Assembly (NCBI RefSeq): GCF_900113015.1 | Contig: NZ_FONV01000001.1 | Coordinates: forward strand, 741,300-805,299 | Length of the DNA: 64,000 nt | From: Actinoplanes philippinensis | Lineage (GTDB): Bacteria; Actinomycetota; Actinomycetes; Mycobacteriales; Micromonosporaceae | Direction of reading: 5' to 3' | Shown here: positions 5,780 through 14,439 of the stretch, one piece after another | How positions within the stretch are numbered: the stretch's first letter is position 1 | Layout of the letters: each line of letters opens with the position of its first letter | Program-made: the position numbers and the translations under genes | The notes under the pieces: generated by a model | Database searches by the model: none | The model's input: only the letters and a program-made list of their open reading frames with translations | Told to the model about the DNA's origin: nothing

Positions 5780-7866
5780 CCGACCTTCACCCACTTCGCA
5801 ACCGACGGGACGCCGTTGGTGCCGACCACGAACAGCATGTACCAGCCGGGCGGCGCCAGGTTGGGGTTGCTGGTCAGGTTCAGGCTGATCGAGTTGCCGT
5901 TGACCGTCATCGGCAGGTCGACGAACCGCTGGTTCGGGTCGCTGGAGTGGGTCACGGCGGCCGGGCGGATCAGCTCGGCCTTCAGGATCGGGCCGTCCAC
6001 GGTGATCGTGTTGGAGCTGCCGTACGCCCAGTTCGGCGTGGACAGGCCGGTGATCTGCGGGCGGGCGCCCTTGAAGAGGTACGGCGGCGAGTAGACCGAG
6101 ACGCGTTTGTCGAACGTGCCGTTGCCCGGGTTGTCGCCGACCGCCATCACCCGGCCGTCGGGCAGCAGGAACGCCGACGAGTGGTAGCCGCGCGGCACCG
6201 GGTCGGTGGCCATGCCGGCGGTGAACGTGTTGGTGGCCGGGTCGTACATGGACGCCTCGTAGACGGGGTCGGCCCGGTTGTGCAGCGCGCCGCCGGTCTC
6301 GAAGACCTTGCCGTCCGGGAGCAGGACCGCGGACACGTACATCTTGCCCTGGTCTCCGGTCTGCGCGACGCCGCCGGTCATGGTGCCCTGCGGGATCTGC
6401 GGACCGGCGGTGTACGCCGGTGAGGCCTGCTTGAGGTCGATGAGGTCGGTGAGCCGGTGCGCGTCCGGGTTGGTCTCGATGTTGCCGCCGCCCATGGTGA
6501 GGACCTTCTGGTCCTGGGCCGGGGGCAGCAGGACGCTCATCGACTGGTCGCGTTCGTCCTTCTTGCGCAGCCCGGGGACCGGCGTGATGGTGCTGGTCGG
6601 GTAGTCGTAGATGGACGCGCCGCTGCCGGGGGTGCCGTTGCCGAAGACGTGGCTGCCGGTGTAGAAGAGGCGGCCGTCCTGCATCAGGATCATCGACGGG
6701 TAGAGGCCCCAGAAGTTCCAGGTCTGGTTGGCCTCGTTGAGCCCGAGCCAGCGCTGCTGGGCGGAGTTGAAGTACTGGGTGGCGACCATGCCGTGGGAGT
6801 CCTCGCCGAGCCCGCCGAGCGAGATCACGTCACCGTTGCCGAGGACCGTCGCCGACGGGTACCAGGAGCCGGCGGTCATGTCGTTGACCCGGGTGTAGGC
6901 GCTGGTCGCCGGGTCGAAGATGTACGAGTTCTTCAACCCCTTGTAGCCGTGGCTGCCGTCCGCGGCCGGGTAGTCCTTGTTGCCGCCCATGACCAGCACC
7001 CGGCCGTCCTTGAGCTGCACGTGCCCGGAGCAGAACAGGTCCTCGGGCGTCGGCACCGCGGTGAACTGGCCGGTCCCGGGTTTGTAGATGGCGGTGGTGA
7101 ACGTCTTGGCGGCGAACGCGGCCGGGTCGTTGCCGGAGCCGGCGATCAGCAGCACGTTGCCGTTGCGCAGCACCACGGCGTGGATGGCCCGCACCGACGA
7201 CTGGAACGGCATGACCTGCCAGTCGCCCTTGACGCACTTGTCGCCGGCGCTGCACGATTCGTCCGGCACGGTCTGGGTGGCGTCGACCATGGTGTAGTCG
7301 TCGGTCTTCAGGGTGCCGTTGCCGTAGATGGTGACGCCCCAGACGATCTGGTCGGTGTTCGCCGGGATCTGCGGGGTGCGCACGGTCCGCTTGGTCCAGG
7401 TGGTGGTGACCGGGAGCGTGGCCAGGTCGGTCCAGTAGACCCAGCCCTGTGCGACGTCGTGCCGGAACACGGTCATCACCGTGTTCGCGGTGGTCGTCTT
7501 GTACCAGGCGGACAGGTCGTACTGGTGCCCCGGGGTGACGTTCGGCGCGCAGGAGGTGTCCTCCAGCATCATCGCCTTGCGGTCGCCCTGGCCGGCCGTG
7601 GTCAGGGTGACCGACATCGATCGGGCGCCGCTGTGCGCGTCGGTGCTCAGCGCGAAGGTGTGGCCGTTGGCGCCCCAGCCGGACTGCTCCCAGCAGACCG
7701 GGAAGCCGTCGGCGGCCAGCGATTCCAGGCCGGGGTTGGCGATCAGGTTGGCGCCGGCCGAGGCCGGGCGGTCCGGCAGGGCCAGGAAGAGTACGAGCGT
7801 GAGCACCAGGAATTGAGCTATGTGGAGCCGGTTGCTGCGGCTCATCAGCGGTCGTGATCGGTTCAT
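5776..7866 (-). CDS. Secreted kelch-type radical copper oxidase (galactose oxidase / GlxA-like)
   Basis: 696 residues. A signal peptide or anchor spans 12-37 (ends PASAGA). Next comes a carbohydrate-binding-like beta domain (about 40-195, starting NLIANPGLESL), then a kelch propeller (about 215-590) and a C-terminal DUF1929 domain (about 600-696). The copper-radical residues of the galactose oxidase family are all recognisable: Cys279 (DLFCSG) and Tyr336 (GSWYPSA) for the thioether-linked pair, Tyr561-His562 (RGYHSS) and His640 (AVTHSS). Enzymes of this family oxidise a primary alcohol of a sugar or small molecule to an aldehyde with peroxide formation; Streptomyces GlxA acts on the polymer made by its operon partner CslA. 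Here it follows three glycosyltransferase genes with ATGA overlaps, so the product glycan is the probable substrate. Confidence 0.9.
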   Translation of the reverse strand: MNRSRPLMSRSNRLHIAQFLVLTLVLFLALPDRPASAGANLIANPGLESLAADGFPVCWEQSGWGANGHTFALSTDAHSGARSMSVTLTTAGQGDRKAMMLEDTSCAPNVTPGHQYDLSAWYKTTTANTVMTVFRHDVAQGWVYWTDLATLPVTTTWTKRTVRTPQIPANTDQIVWGVTIYGNGTLKTDDYTMVDATQTVPDESCSAGDKCVKGDWQVMPFQSSVRAIHAVVLRNGNVLLIAGSGNDPAAFAAKTFTTAIYKPGTGQFTAVPTPEDLFCSGHVQLKDGRVLVMGGNKDYPAADGSHGYKGLKNSYIFDPATSAYTRVNDMTAGSWYPSATVLGNGDVISLGGLGEDSHGMVATQYFNSAQQRWLGLNEANQTWNFWGLYPSMILMQDGRLFYTGSHVFGNGTPGSGASIYDYPTSTITPVPGLRKKDERDQSMSVLLPPAQDQKVLTMGGGNIETNPDAHRLTDLIDLKQASPAYTAGPQIPQGTMTGGVAQTGDQGKMYVSAVLLPDGKVFETGGALHNRADPVYEASMYDPATNTFTAGMATDPVPRGYHSSAFLLPDGRVMAVGDNPGNGTFDKRVSVYSPPYLFKGARPQITGLSTPNWAYGSSNTITVDGPILKAELIRPAAVTHSSDPNQRFVDLPMTVNGNSISLNLTSNPNLAPPGWYMLFVVGTNGVPSVAKWVKVG

Positions 7867-9110
7867 GGCTTCTTTCCCGCTCGGTAGATCACCCTGTCGG
7901 AGATCAGGAATCGGACGACGAAGGACGCGACGAGGGTCAGCAGGTTGCCGGCCAGCACGCCCAGGTGCAGGCCGCTGACCAGGAGGGCCAGCAGCGGGAT
8001 GCGCAACAGCAGGTCGGCGTTGCCCATCAGGAAGAACCGCGCGAACCGGCCGGCCGGGCCGCGCCGCCGGTGGTTGCGGTAGAGCAGCGTGTCGGTCAGC
8101 ACGAAGTTCCAGCCGACCGCGACCACGTTGGCGGCCACCGCGGCGGCCGTGTAGTGCACGTCGGTGAGGTGCAGCAGCGCCCACAGGATCGCCTGGTTGG
8201 GCAGCAGCCCGGAGAGCCCGATCAGCGCGAAGGCCAGCATCCGCAGCCGGGCCGGGCCGAACCGCAGCCCGGCGACGTGCTTGAGGAAGCGGACGCCCTC
8301 GGCGGCTGTCGACTTGGACTCGCCGGCGTGGCGGGCCTGGAAGCCGTAGGGCACCTCGACGATCCGGCCGGGCCGGTTGCGGACGATCAGCTCCAGCAGG
8401 ATCTTGTAGCCGAGCGGCCGGAGCGTGGTGGCGTCCAGCGAGCTGGCCCGGATCGCGAAGAGGCCGCTCATCGGGTCGCTGACGGCCAGCAGGCTGTTCC
8501 GGAACAGGGTCTTGACCAGCAGCGTCGAGCCGCGCGACACCAGCTTGCGGTAGCCGTCGGCCAGTCCGCCGGTGTCGCCGCCGCCGGCGTACCGGCTGCC
8601 GACGACCAGGTCGGCACCGTCGCGCAGGCCGGCCGCGATCAGGTCGGGCACGATCTCCGGCGGGTGCTGCAGGTCGGCGTCCATCACGACGACCCACTCA
8701 CCGCGGGCCAGGCGCATGCCCTCGACCACGGCGCCGCCGAGACCGCCCTCGCCCTGCTCCCGGTGATGGACGGTGATCGCGATCGGACAGTGCCGGGCGG
8801 CCTCCTCGATCGCCTCCGGGGTGCCGTCGGTGCTGTCGTCGACGAACACGATCTCGGTGCCGTCGTGCGGCAGGGCCGCGGCGAGCCGGGCCAGCAGGGC
8901 GGTCACGTTGTCGCGCTCGTTGTAGGTCGGAACGATGATGCTCTGCCGCAGCGTGGCCGGGCCGGGCCGGACGCCGATCTCGCCGGGCAGCACCGCCCGG
9001 GTGCGCCCGGACGCGCGGTACCCGGCCAGCGACAACGTCTTCTCGCCGGGTGTGACGGTGGCCTGGTGCGGCACGCCGACGGCCGCCCGGCCCTGTGCCT
9101 GGGTGGTCAT
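7863..9110 (-). CDS. DPM1-like family 2 glycosyltransferase fused to a GtrA domain
   Basis: 415 residues. The GT2 domain (about 55-275) reads SIIVPTYNERDNV, VFVDDSTDGT, and the DxD motif VMDADLQHPP (Asp144, Asp146), which is the polyprenol-phosphate mannose/glucose synthase signature. The C-terminal GtrA domain (about 285-410) has four membrane segments (LRMLAFALIGLSGLLPNQ ... FVVRFLISDRVIY). Such fusions make and possibly flip a polyprenyl-phosphate sugar, which is the donor for GT-C enzymes. The upstream gene encodes exactly such an enzyme, so the two plausibly form a donor-synthesis / transfer pair. Start ATG 9110 overlaps the upstream stop (ATGA), and the stop overlaps the next start likewise. 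Residues 1-50 are a non-conserved extension. Confidence 0.9.
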   Translation of the reverse strand: MTTQAQGRAAVGVPHQATVTPGEKTLSLAGYRASGRTRAVLPGEIGVRPGPATLRQSIIVPTYNERDNVTALLARLAAALPHDGTEIVFVDDSTDGTPEAIEEAARHCPIAITVHHREQGEGGLGGAVVEGMRLARGEWVVVMDADLQHPPEIVPDLIAAGLRDGADLVVGSRYAGGGDTGGLADGYRKLVSRGSTLLVKTLFRNSLLAVSDPMSGLFAIRASSLDATTLRPLGYKILLELIVRNRPGRIVEVPYGFQARHAGESKSTAAEGVRFLKHVAGLRFGPARLRMLAFALIGLSGLLPNQAILWALLHLTDVHYTAAAVAANVVAVGWNFVLTDTLLYRNHRRRGPAGRFARFFLMGNADLLLRIPLLALLVSGLHLGVLAGNLLTLVASFVVRFLISDRVIYRAGKKP

Positions 9111-10708
9111 GCGGGATCCTCCTTGTCGATGCGGCGGATCTCGATGCGCGCGTCGGCCGGGCCGAACGAGGCCTCCAGCGTCGAGTGCGTCAGCAGGGCG
9201 GTGACCAGCGGCAGCGTGCTGGGGTCCTGGCGCAGCGCGGGCGTCGAGATCAGGTAGTCGACGTCGCGCCAGCCGTTCGGCAGGCGGGCCTGCACGGCCG
9301 GGTCGAGGTCGAGCTTGTAGAACCAGATGACCTGCTCCCGGGGGATGCCGGCGTCGACGCAGTCGAGCCACAGCACGTCGTCGGTGACCACGGTGGCGTT
9401 CGCCCGGTCCGGCAGGGACGTGTGCAGGTACTCGGCGGCGGCCGTGTAGCCGGCGTTGTCGTCGACGGTCAGGTTGCGGTGGTTACCGGCCACCCAGCGC
9501 GGTCCGATCAGCATCGCGGCGAGCAGCACGGCCACGGTCGCCAGCGCGGGACGCCACCAGCGGCGATCGCGGGGCACGGCCCGGGCGGCTACGTCCAGCA
9601 TCCCGGCGGTGACGATCGCGAAGAACGGGAGGAGCTGGACCACGTACATGGCCGGCAGGTAGCCGCCGGGACGGATCGCCACCAGCACGAGGATGAGCGC
9701 GGCGACGGCGGCGGGGCGCAGACGGCGTACGAACAGCGCCGCCGCCGTGGCGAGCAGGCCGGCCACCAGGATCACCGGGTCGTAGAACAGCCACGACTGG
9801 ACCAGCTCGTACGACCCGGAGCCGGGCGTGAACACGCTGCCCGTGCCGGACCGGTTGGCGAGCTGGAACTGCCAGGCGCCGATCAGCGACACGTGTCCCG
9901 GCCCGGGGAACAGCTCGCCGCGCAGCACCGCGTAGAGCGGGTAGAAGACGCCGACCAGCACGAGACCGCTGAGGTAGCCGCCGACCGCCCACGGCCGGGT
10001 GGAGCTGCGGGCCGCGTTCTGCCACAGGGCCACCGCGACGGCGGGCAGCGTGACCAGCATGGTCTCCTTGCTGAGCACGGCGATCGCGGTGGCCGCCCCG
10101 GCCGCGGTGTAGTGCCACAGGTTGCGGCGTGGCGACAGCACCAGGGCGAGCGCGCCGAGCATCCAGGCGACGGCGAAGCTGTCCAGGTAGATCTCGCGGT
10201 ACATGGTGATGGTCAGCGGCGACAGGCCGAAGATCAGCAGGCCGATCGCGGAGGCGCGGATGCCCATGCCGAGCCGGCGGCAGATCAGGTAGACGAGCAG
10301 CAGGCAGGCCGCCACCACCGGGATCATCGCGACCCGGCCGGCCGTGACCGCCGGGCCGGTGACGCCGAACAGGTCGGGGATCCAGGAGAGGGCGGCCAGC
10401 TGGATCCAGGCCAGGGGCGGGTGGTCGTACCAGTAGGTGTAGTGGGCCAGGCCCTTGCCGGTGGCGACCGCCCAGGCCTGCGCCAGGTAGGTGCCCTCGT
10501 CGTCGCTGGCCATCGGGAAGCCGCTGATGTTCACCGTCAGGACGACGATCACCAGCGTGGTCAGCAGGCCCGCGAGCAGGCCCTCGCCGCCGGTGAGCTC
10601 GCGGCGGCGTACCACCCGGGGCGGGACGACCGGGACCAGCTCCCGCGTCGGCGACGTCCGGTCCAGCGTGCCTCGCGCCTTGGGGATCAGCGATGTGGTG
10701 GTGGTCAT
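9107..10708 (-). CDS. GT39/ArnT-like membrane glycosyltransferase
   Basis: 533 residues, polytopic, with about ten hydrophobic helices. After a cytoplasmic N-terminus and the first helix comes the family's first extracytoplasmic loop with acidic residues Asp69-Asp70-Glu71 (MASDDEGTYLAQAW), followed by YTYWYDHPPLAW (about 90-101), both hallmarks of the PMT/ArnT clan that uses polyprenyl-phosphate sugars. The C-terminal soluble part (about 420-533) ends in a charged tail. It probably transfers a sugar outside the membrane from the lipid donor made by the downstream GT2-GtrA protein. The acceptor is unknown; the polymer made by the first operon gene is a candidate. Both ends overlap neighbouring genes by 4 nt. 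Confidence 0.88.
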   Translation of the reverse strand: MTTTTSLIPKARGTLDRTSPTRELVPVVPPRVVRRRELTGGEGLLAGLLTTLVIVVLTVNISGFPMASDDEGTYLAQAWAVATGKGLAHYTYWYDHPPLAWIQLAALSWIPDLFGVTGPAVTAGRVAMIPVVAACLLLVYLICRRLGMGIRASAIGLLIFGLSPLTITMYREIYLDSFAVAWMLGALALVLSPRRNLWHYTAAGAATAIAVLSKETMLVTLPAVAVALWQNAARSSTRPWAVGGYLSGLVLVGVFYPLYAVLRGELFPGPGHVSLIGAWQFQLANRSGTGSVFTPGSGSYELVQSWLFYDPVILVAGLLATAAALFVRRLRPAAVAALILVLVAIRPGGYLPAMYVVQLLPFFAIVTAGMLDVAARAVPRDRRWWRPALATVAVLLAAMLIGPRWVAGNHRNLTVDDNAGYTAAAEYLHTSLPDRANATVVTDDVLWLDCVDAGIPREQVIWFYKLDLDPAVQARLPNGWRDVDYLISTPALRQDPSTLPLVTALLTHSTLEASFGPADARIEIRRIDKEDPA

Positions 10709-11964
10709 GCGGCACCCGCCTCGGCGTTGGCGTTGATGTGGGCGCCGACATGAGTGGTCAGCTCCCAGTTGCGGCGGCCGGTGTACTCACGCCACACGGC
10801 GCGCAGCGCGGCGACGCTGAGGACCAGCGCGTACGGCAACGCGCCGAGGATGAGCCGGGCATAGTGGACCGGGGTGATCCTCAGGTCGTACTGCTTGCCG
10901 AAGTCGCGCAGGCCGACGGTCTGGAAGACGATGTTGGCGGCCATCGGCACCACCGGCACGAAGGTGGCCAGGGCGATGCCGATCGGCAGGTCGGCGAGGA
11001 TCGCGACGGCGATGCCGATCGGGATCGCGATGCCGGAGAACGCCTGGAAGAACGGGCCGAGCAGGGTGTATCGGGCCAGCAGCCGCTGGCCGAACGACGG
11101 CAGCCGCCGCCACTCCCCCTTGCGCAGCACCTGCAGGAAGCCCTGGTTCCAGCGGGTGCGCTGCTTGAGCAGGCTGCCGATGGTGTCCGGGGTCTCCTCG
11201 CGGGTGACCAGCGACGCCTCGTAGGCGACGGTCACCTTGGCGCCCCGGCTGGACAGCCGCACGCCGAGGTCGCAGTCCTCGGCCAGGCAGGTGCCGTCCC
11301 AGCCGTTGGCGGTGCGCAGCACGTCGGAGCGGACGAAGACGGTGTTGCCGCCGAGCGGGATGAAGCCCTTGTCGGCGTGCAGGTGCAGGCGGCTGCGGAA
11401 CCAGAAGAAGTACTCCAGGCAGTTGTGCAGGCTGTACCAGCTGGAGTCGAAGTTGATCAGCTGCACACCGCCCTGGACGACGTCGGCGCCGGTCGAGCGG
11501 AACGCGTGGTCGACGTGTTCCAGCAGGTCCGGGTGCACCTGGTCCTCGGCGTCGAAGACACCGACCACGTCGCCGCGGACGAACGGCAGCGCGGTGTTCA
11601 GAGCACGGGGCTTGTTCTTCACCTCGTTGTGGTCGGTGACGACCAGCACCCGGCCGGGCGCCTTCGCGGCCGCGGCGTGGGCCACCGCCGCCGTGTCCGG
11701 GTCGTCGTGCCCGACGATGACGATGATCTCGTAGCCCTGATGGGTGGAGCGGAGCAGACGCTGGATGGTGTGTTCCAGCACGGCCTGCTCGTGCCGTGCC
11801 GGAAGCAGCAGGGAGAACGTCAGCCGGTGGTCACCGTCCGGCTCCGCGAAGCGGGTGGCGGCGAGGGTCTCCGGGGTACGCCACGCGTGCATCGTCCACC
11901 AGAGGGTCACCGCCGCGAACGTGGCCAGCACGGCGGAGATGAGAATCATGACGGCGGCAGCCAA
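10705..11964 (-). CDS. Processive-type family 2 glycosyltransferase (cellulose/chitin-synthase-like)
   Basis: 419 residues: one N-terminal membrane helix, a cytosolic GT-A domain (about 45-290) and three or four C-terminal helices. The catalytic motifs of processive GT2 enzymes are visible: Asp138-Ala-Glu140-Asp141 (VFDAED), Glu229-Asp230 (CLAEDCDLG) and the Gln268..Arg271-Trp272 motif (KQRTRWNQG). It is shorter than BcsA or Streptomyces CslA and lacks a PilZ domain. I start it at TTG 11964, because GAAAGG lies 8 nt before it, whereas the internal ATG at 11949 has no ribosome-binding site. It is the first gene of the five-gene operon and likely builds the backbone of an exported polysaccharide. 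The polymer's identity is not readable. Confidence 0.88.
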   Translation of the reverse strand: MAAAVMILISAVLATFAAVTLWWTMHAWRTPETLAATRFAEPDGDHRLTFSLLLPARHEQAVLEHTIQRLLRSTHQGYEIIVIVGHDDPDTAAVAHAAAAKAPGRVLVVTDHNEVKNKPRALNTALPFVRGDVVGVFDAEDQVHPDLLEHVDHAFRSTGADVVQGGVQLINFDSSWYSLHNCLEYFFWFRSRLHLHADKGFIPLGGNTVFVRSDVLRTANGWDGTCLAEDCDLGVRLSSRGAKVTVAYEASLVTREETPDTIGSLLKQRTRWNQGFLQVLRKGEWRRLPSFGQRLLARYTLLGPFFQAFSGIAIPIGIAVAILADLPIGIALATFVPVVPMAANIVFQTVGLRDFGKQYDLRITPVHYARLILGALPYALVLSVAALRAVWREYTGRRNWELTTHVGAHINANAEAGAA

Positions 11965-12411
11965 GGTCGTCGCCTTTCAGCAATGAGGGAATACGACTCC
12001 AAAAATGGAGCGGGCCGACCCTATCGCGAATGCCGGCGCTCAATTCAAGTCGATCTCGGCGATTCCCGCTTTCCGGTGAGCCGCCTCGAATGTGATTCTC
12101 TCGAAACAACTGTCGGAACGGCGACGGACATCATTGCCGAAAAACAATGTCCGGGTACGCGGAACGCCCCGTCGCAAGCGTCGGGACGCGACCGGGCGAC
12201 GGCCACCGGGACCGCTGAAAGAACATAAGACATGTCGGCTCTTTCCCGCGTCACGCGTCCGGGGGAATGATGGTCATGCCCATCGAAAAAAGCACCATGC
12301 GCCCGATTTGCCGACTATTGCAGGATCTGCATGTCTTGATCGCGATAGTTACTGGGCGTGGTTGATCATCGGGAGCAAGATGGGGCCGTCCCTCTCTCTT
12401 TGGAGCACACG
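11965..12411. promoter_or_regulatory. 447-bp divergent intergenic region with operon promoter and leader
   Basis: This is noticeably less GC-rich than its surroundings. On the minus strand, TTGAAT (12048-12043) and TAGGGT (12023-12018) with a 19-nt spacer are a possible promoter for the operon, and CTCCA-AAAA-TGGAG (11997-12010) forms a small hairpin in the leader. On the plus strand the carbonic anhydrase has a GGAG ribosome-binding site at 12402-12405; its promoter is not clear, although TTGATC (about 12336) is present. No open frame here has a plausible start. The region could hold regulator sites I cannot name. Confidence 0.4.
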
Positions 12412-13074
12412 ATGCTGGACTCATCGCTTCGCCGCCGGTCGTTCTTCGCCGTCGGCGGCGCCCTCGCCGGATCGATCGCCCTGGCGCCGGCCGCCCGGGC
12501 CGCCCATCCGGCGACCACCCTGGAGCAGCTCCTGGCCGGCAACCGCCGGTTCGTCACCGGCCACGGCCGGCACCCCCATCAGACCCCGGCCCGGATCCGC
12601 GAGGTGGCCGCCGGCCAGCACCCGTCCGCGATCATCCTGGGCTGCGCCGACTCGCGGGTCGCCCCGGAGATCCTCTTCGACCAGGGCGTCGGCGACCTCT
12701 TCGACAACCGGGTCGCCGGCAACATCGTCGACGACCTGCTGCTCGGCAGCATCGAGTACGCGGTCGAGGAGTTCGCCCCGCCGCTGATCGTCGTGCTCGG
12801 TCACGAGCGCTGCGGCGCCGTCTCGGCCACTCTCAACGCCATCCGGACCGGCGGCGAGGCCCCGGGCCACATCGCCGCCGTCGTGGACGCGCTGCGCCCG
12901 GTCGTCGCCCCATTCGTCGACGACCCGGACGGCGTGGACAAGGCGGTCGTGGCGAACATCCGGGCGCAGGTGTCAGCCCTGGTCACCCGCAGTGAGATCG
13001 TGGCCCACAGCGCGGCCCGGGTGGTCGGCGCCCGTTACGACCTGGAGACCGGACTCGTCACACTTGTCCACTGA
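12412..13074 (+). CDS. Exported beta-class carbonic anhydrase
   Basis: 220 residues. The N-terminus LRRRSFFAVGGALAGSIALAPAARAAH is a twin-arginine-type signal peptide, so the enzyme is probably exported folded. The beta-carbonic anhydrase zinc site is intact: Cys78-x-Asp80-Ser-Arg82 (GCADSR) and His131-x-x-Cys134 (GHERCG). It interconverts carbon dioxide and bicarbonate. The start at 12412 is set by GGAG 6 nt upstream; a longer frame lacks such a site and would put residues in front of the Tat motif. Export is unusual for this class but known in actinobacteria with Tat-type leaders. Its last 17 bases overlap the convergent STAS gene. Confidence 0.92.
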   Translation: MLDSSLRRRSFFAVGGALAGSIALAPAARAAHPATTLEQLLAGNRRFVTGHGRHPHQTPARIREVAAGQHPSAIILGCADSRVAPEILFDQGVGDLFDNRVAGNIVDDLLLGSIEYAVEEFAPPLIVVLGHERCGAVSATLNAIRTGGEAPGHIAAVVDALRPVVAPFVDDPDGVDKAVVANIRAQVSALVTRSEIVAHSAARVVGARYDLETGLVTLVH

Positions 13075-13435
13075 GGTCGTCGGCCCAGGCCGGCGCATAC
13101 AGAGTGTGCGGAACGGGTGACGGCTCGCAGAGGCCGGTCATGGCCAGCGCCTGCCGCACATGGCCCTGAGCGTTGACGATGTCGTAGCCGTGGCCACCAC
13201 GCATGGCGCGGGTGTAGCCGATCAGCAACAGCTCGATGCATTCACTGCCGATCGTCTCCACCCGCGTCATGTCGATGATCACACGGTGACCGCGCCGGCC
13301 GGAGGCGAACGCGTCCCGCATCCCGGCGCGCAGCACCTTGTGGGCGTCCCGGTCGAAGGCGCCGATCAGGTGCAGTTGGACGGTGGATCCGTTCCGGTGG
13401 TTGGTGCGCTCGATTTCGTACCGTGGGTCGGTCAT
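13058..13435 (-). CDS. STAS-domain protein, anti-sigma-factor-antagonist type
   Basis: 125 residues of the SpoIIAA/STAS fold: strand QLHLIGAFDRDAHKVLRAGM, then HRVIIDMTRVETIGSECIELLLIGYTRAM. The usual phospho-acceptor position after the D-x-S/T motif falls in VETIGSECI; a Ser is present there. Such proteins relieve an anti-sigma kinase, but no anti-sigma or sigma gene is adjacent, so the partner is elsewhere. The start at 13435 gives the canonical length; the frame extends further but homology does not. A SigB-type -10 (GGGTAC) lies in the upstream region but lacks a matching -35. It overlaps the end of the carbonic anhydrase gene tail to tail by 17 nt. Confidence 0.82.
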   Translation of the reverse strand: MTDPRYEIERTNHRNGSTVQLHLIGAFDRDAHKVLRAGMRDAFASGRRGHRVIIDMTRVETIGSECIELLLIGYTRAMRGGHGYDIVNAQGHVRQALAMTGLCEPSPVPHTLYAPAWADDLSGQV

Positions 13436-13513
13436 ACCTGAAGTCGTACCCGGGAAATGTGTCCGGGAGCCGAAATCCCGATGACACCGTGACCGAGCCA
13501 ACAATGGCGCACC

Positions 13514-14371
13514 TCAAAACGGAACACAGACGAGCTCACTGTAGAGAAGATCGATCTGATGCGGCTGCAGGGAGTCGCTGCGGAACATCCGGCGGCGGTC
13601 GGTGGGCACCCGGATTGCGCCGCGCGGCCGGAAACCGGCGACCCGCGGCTCCAGCAGCGTCACCGGCAGCCCGTGCCGGATCAGCAGGTGACCGGTGAAC
13701 GCCCGGAACATCCGGCGGAACACCCGCCGATCGCTGACGTGCACGAGCGAGGCGAACAGCGGCAGGTTCTTCGGACGGTCGTGCCGGAACACCACGTGAC
13801 ACACCCCGGACCGGTCGGCGAGCACCACATGCCGGGCCGCGAGCGCCTCCCGGTGATCCAGATAGAGCTGCAGATCATCACCGGCCAGCAGGTCCTCGAT
13901 GCGGCGCGGATCCGACGTGACCACCCGCCCGGGCAACGGCAGGGACAACGGCAGATGGGGTACGGCGAGCAGCTCGCTCTCCAGATGCCGGAAACCGAGA
14001 CGCTCGTTGATCGGGATCACGCTGCCGCTCGGCGTCAGATCGGTGAAGTGGTAGCCCTCCTGCCCGAGCAGGGCCCGCAGCAGTTTGACGCTGAGCAGCC
14101 GGTATCGCGGGAGCACGCACCAGCCGCCCAGGTTGCAGAACCGCTGCCGGGTCCCGCCGACCGTGCGCTCGGTGTAGAAGGCCAGGTAGACACCGACCAC
14201 CAGACCGGCGGCGAGGAGCATGAACCCGTGATTGGGGGCCGCCGACTTCCACGGCGGGGTGATCGCGCGGGCCCAAAGGTCGGCGCTGAGCCGGGTGTTC
14301 AGATGGGCGTGCAGGAAGTGGGCGACCCGGGGCACGTCGGCGGACGTGATCGGCAGCACCTGGACGTTCAT
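13514..14371 (-). CDS. GNAT-superfamily acyltransferase-like protein
   Basis: 285 residues. The first half looks like a GNAT-type fold: VQVLPITSADVPRVAHFLHAHL, GFMLLAAGLVVGVYLAFYTERT, then NLGGWCVLPRYRLLSVKLLRALLGQEGYHFTDLTPSGSVIPINERLGFRHLE, where the last part matches the acetyltransferase N-x-x-L/A-G-F motif. The second half (about 150-285) repeats alpha/beta elements and may be a second, degenerate domain. No signal peptide. The role is unknown; proteins of this kind sometimes sit with polysaccharide genes and acylate sugars, and a GH5 gene lies upstream on the same strand (68 nt gap), but cotranscription is not proven. Confidence 0.7.
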   Translation of the reverse strand: MNVQVLPITSADVPRVAHFLHAHLNTRLSADLWARAITPPWKSAAPNHGFMLLAAGLVVGVYLAFYTERTVGGTRQRFCNLGGWCVLPRYRLLSVKLLRALLGQEGYHFTDLTPSGSVIPINERLGFRHLESELLAVPHLPLSLPLPGRVVTSDPRRIEDLLAGDDLQLYLDHREALAARHVVLADRSGVCHVVFRHDRPKNLPLFASLVHVSDRRVFRRMFRAFTGHLLIRHGLPVTLLEPRVAGFRPRGAIRVPTDRRRMFRSDSLQPHQIDLLYSELVCVPF

Positions 14372-14439
14372 CGAACCAGGATCCCAGCCTCCCGGGGTGC
14401 GCCCACAGTCGCAGAAGTCATGTCATAGACGAGACGGAG

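Noticed and set aside
12227..12337. Inverted repeat AAGACATG / CATGTCTT in the long divergent intergenic region
   Set aside because: Arms are only 8 bp and 95 nt apart; too weak to call an operator or a structured RNA.
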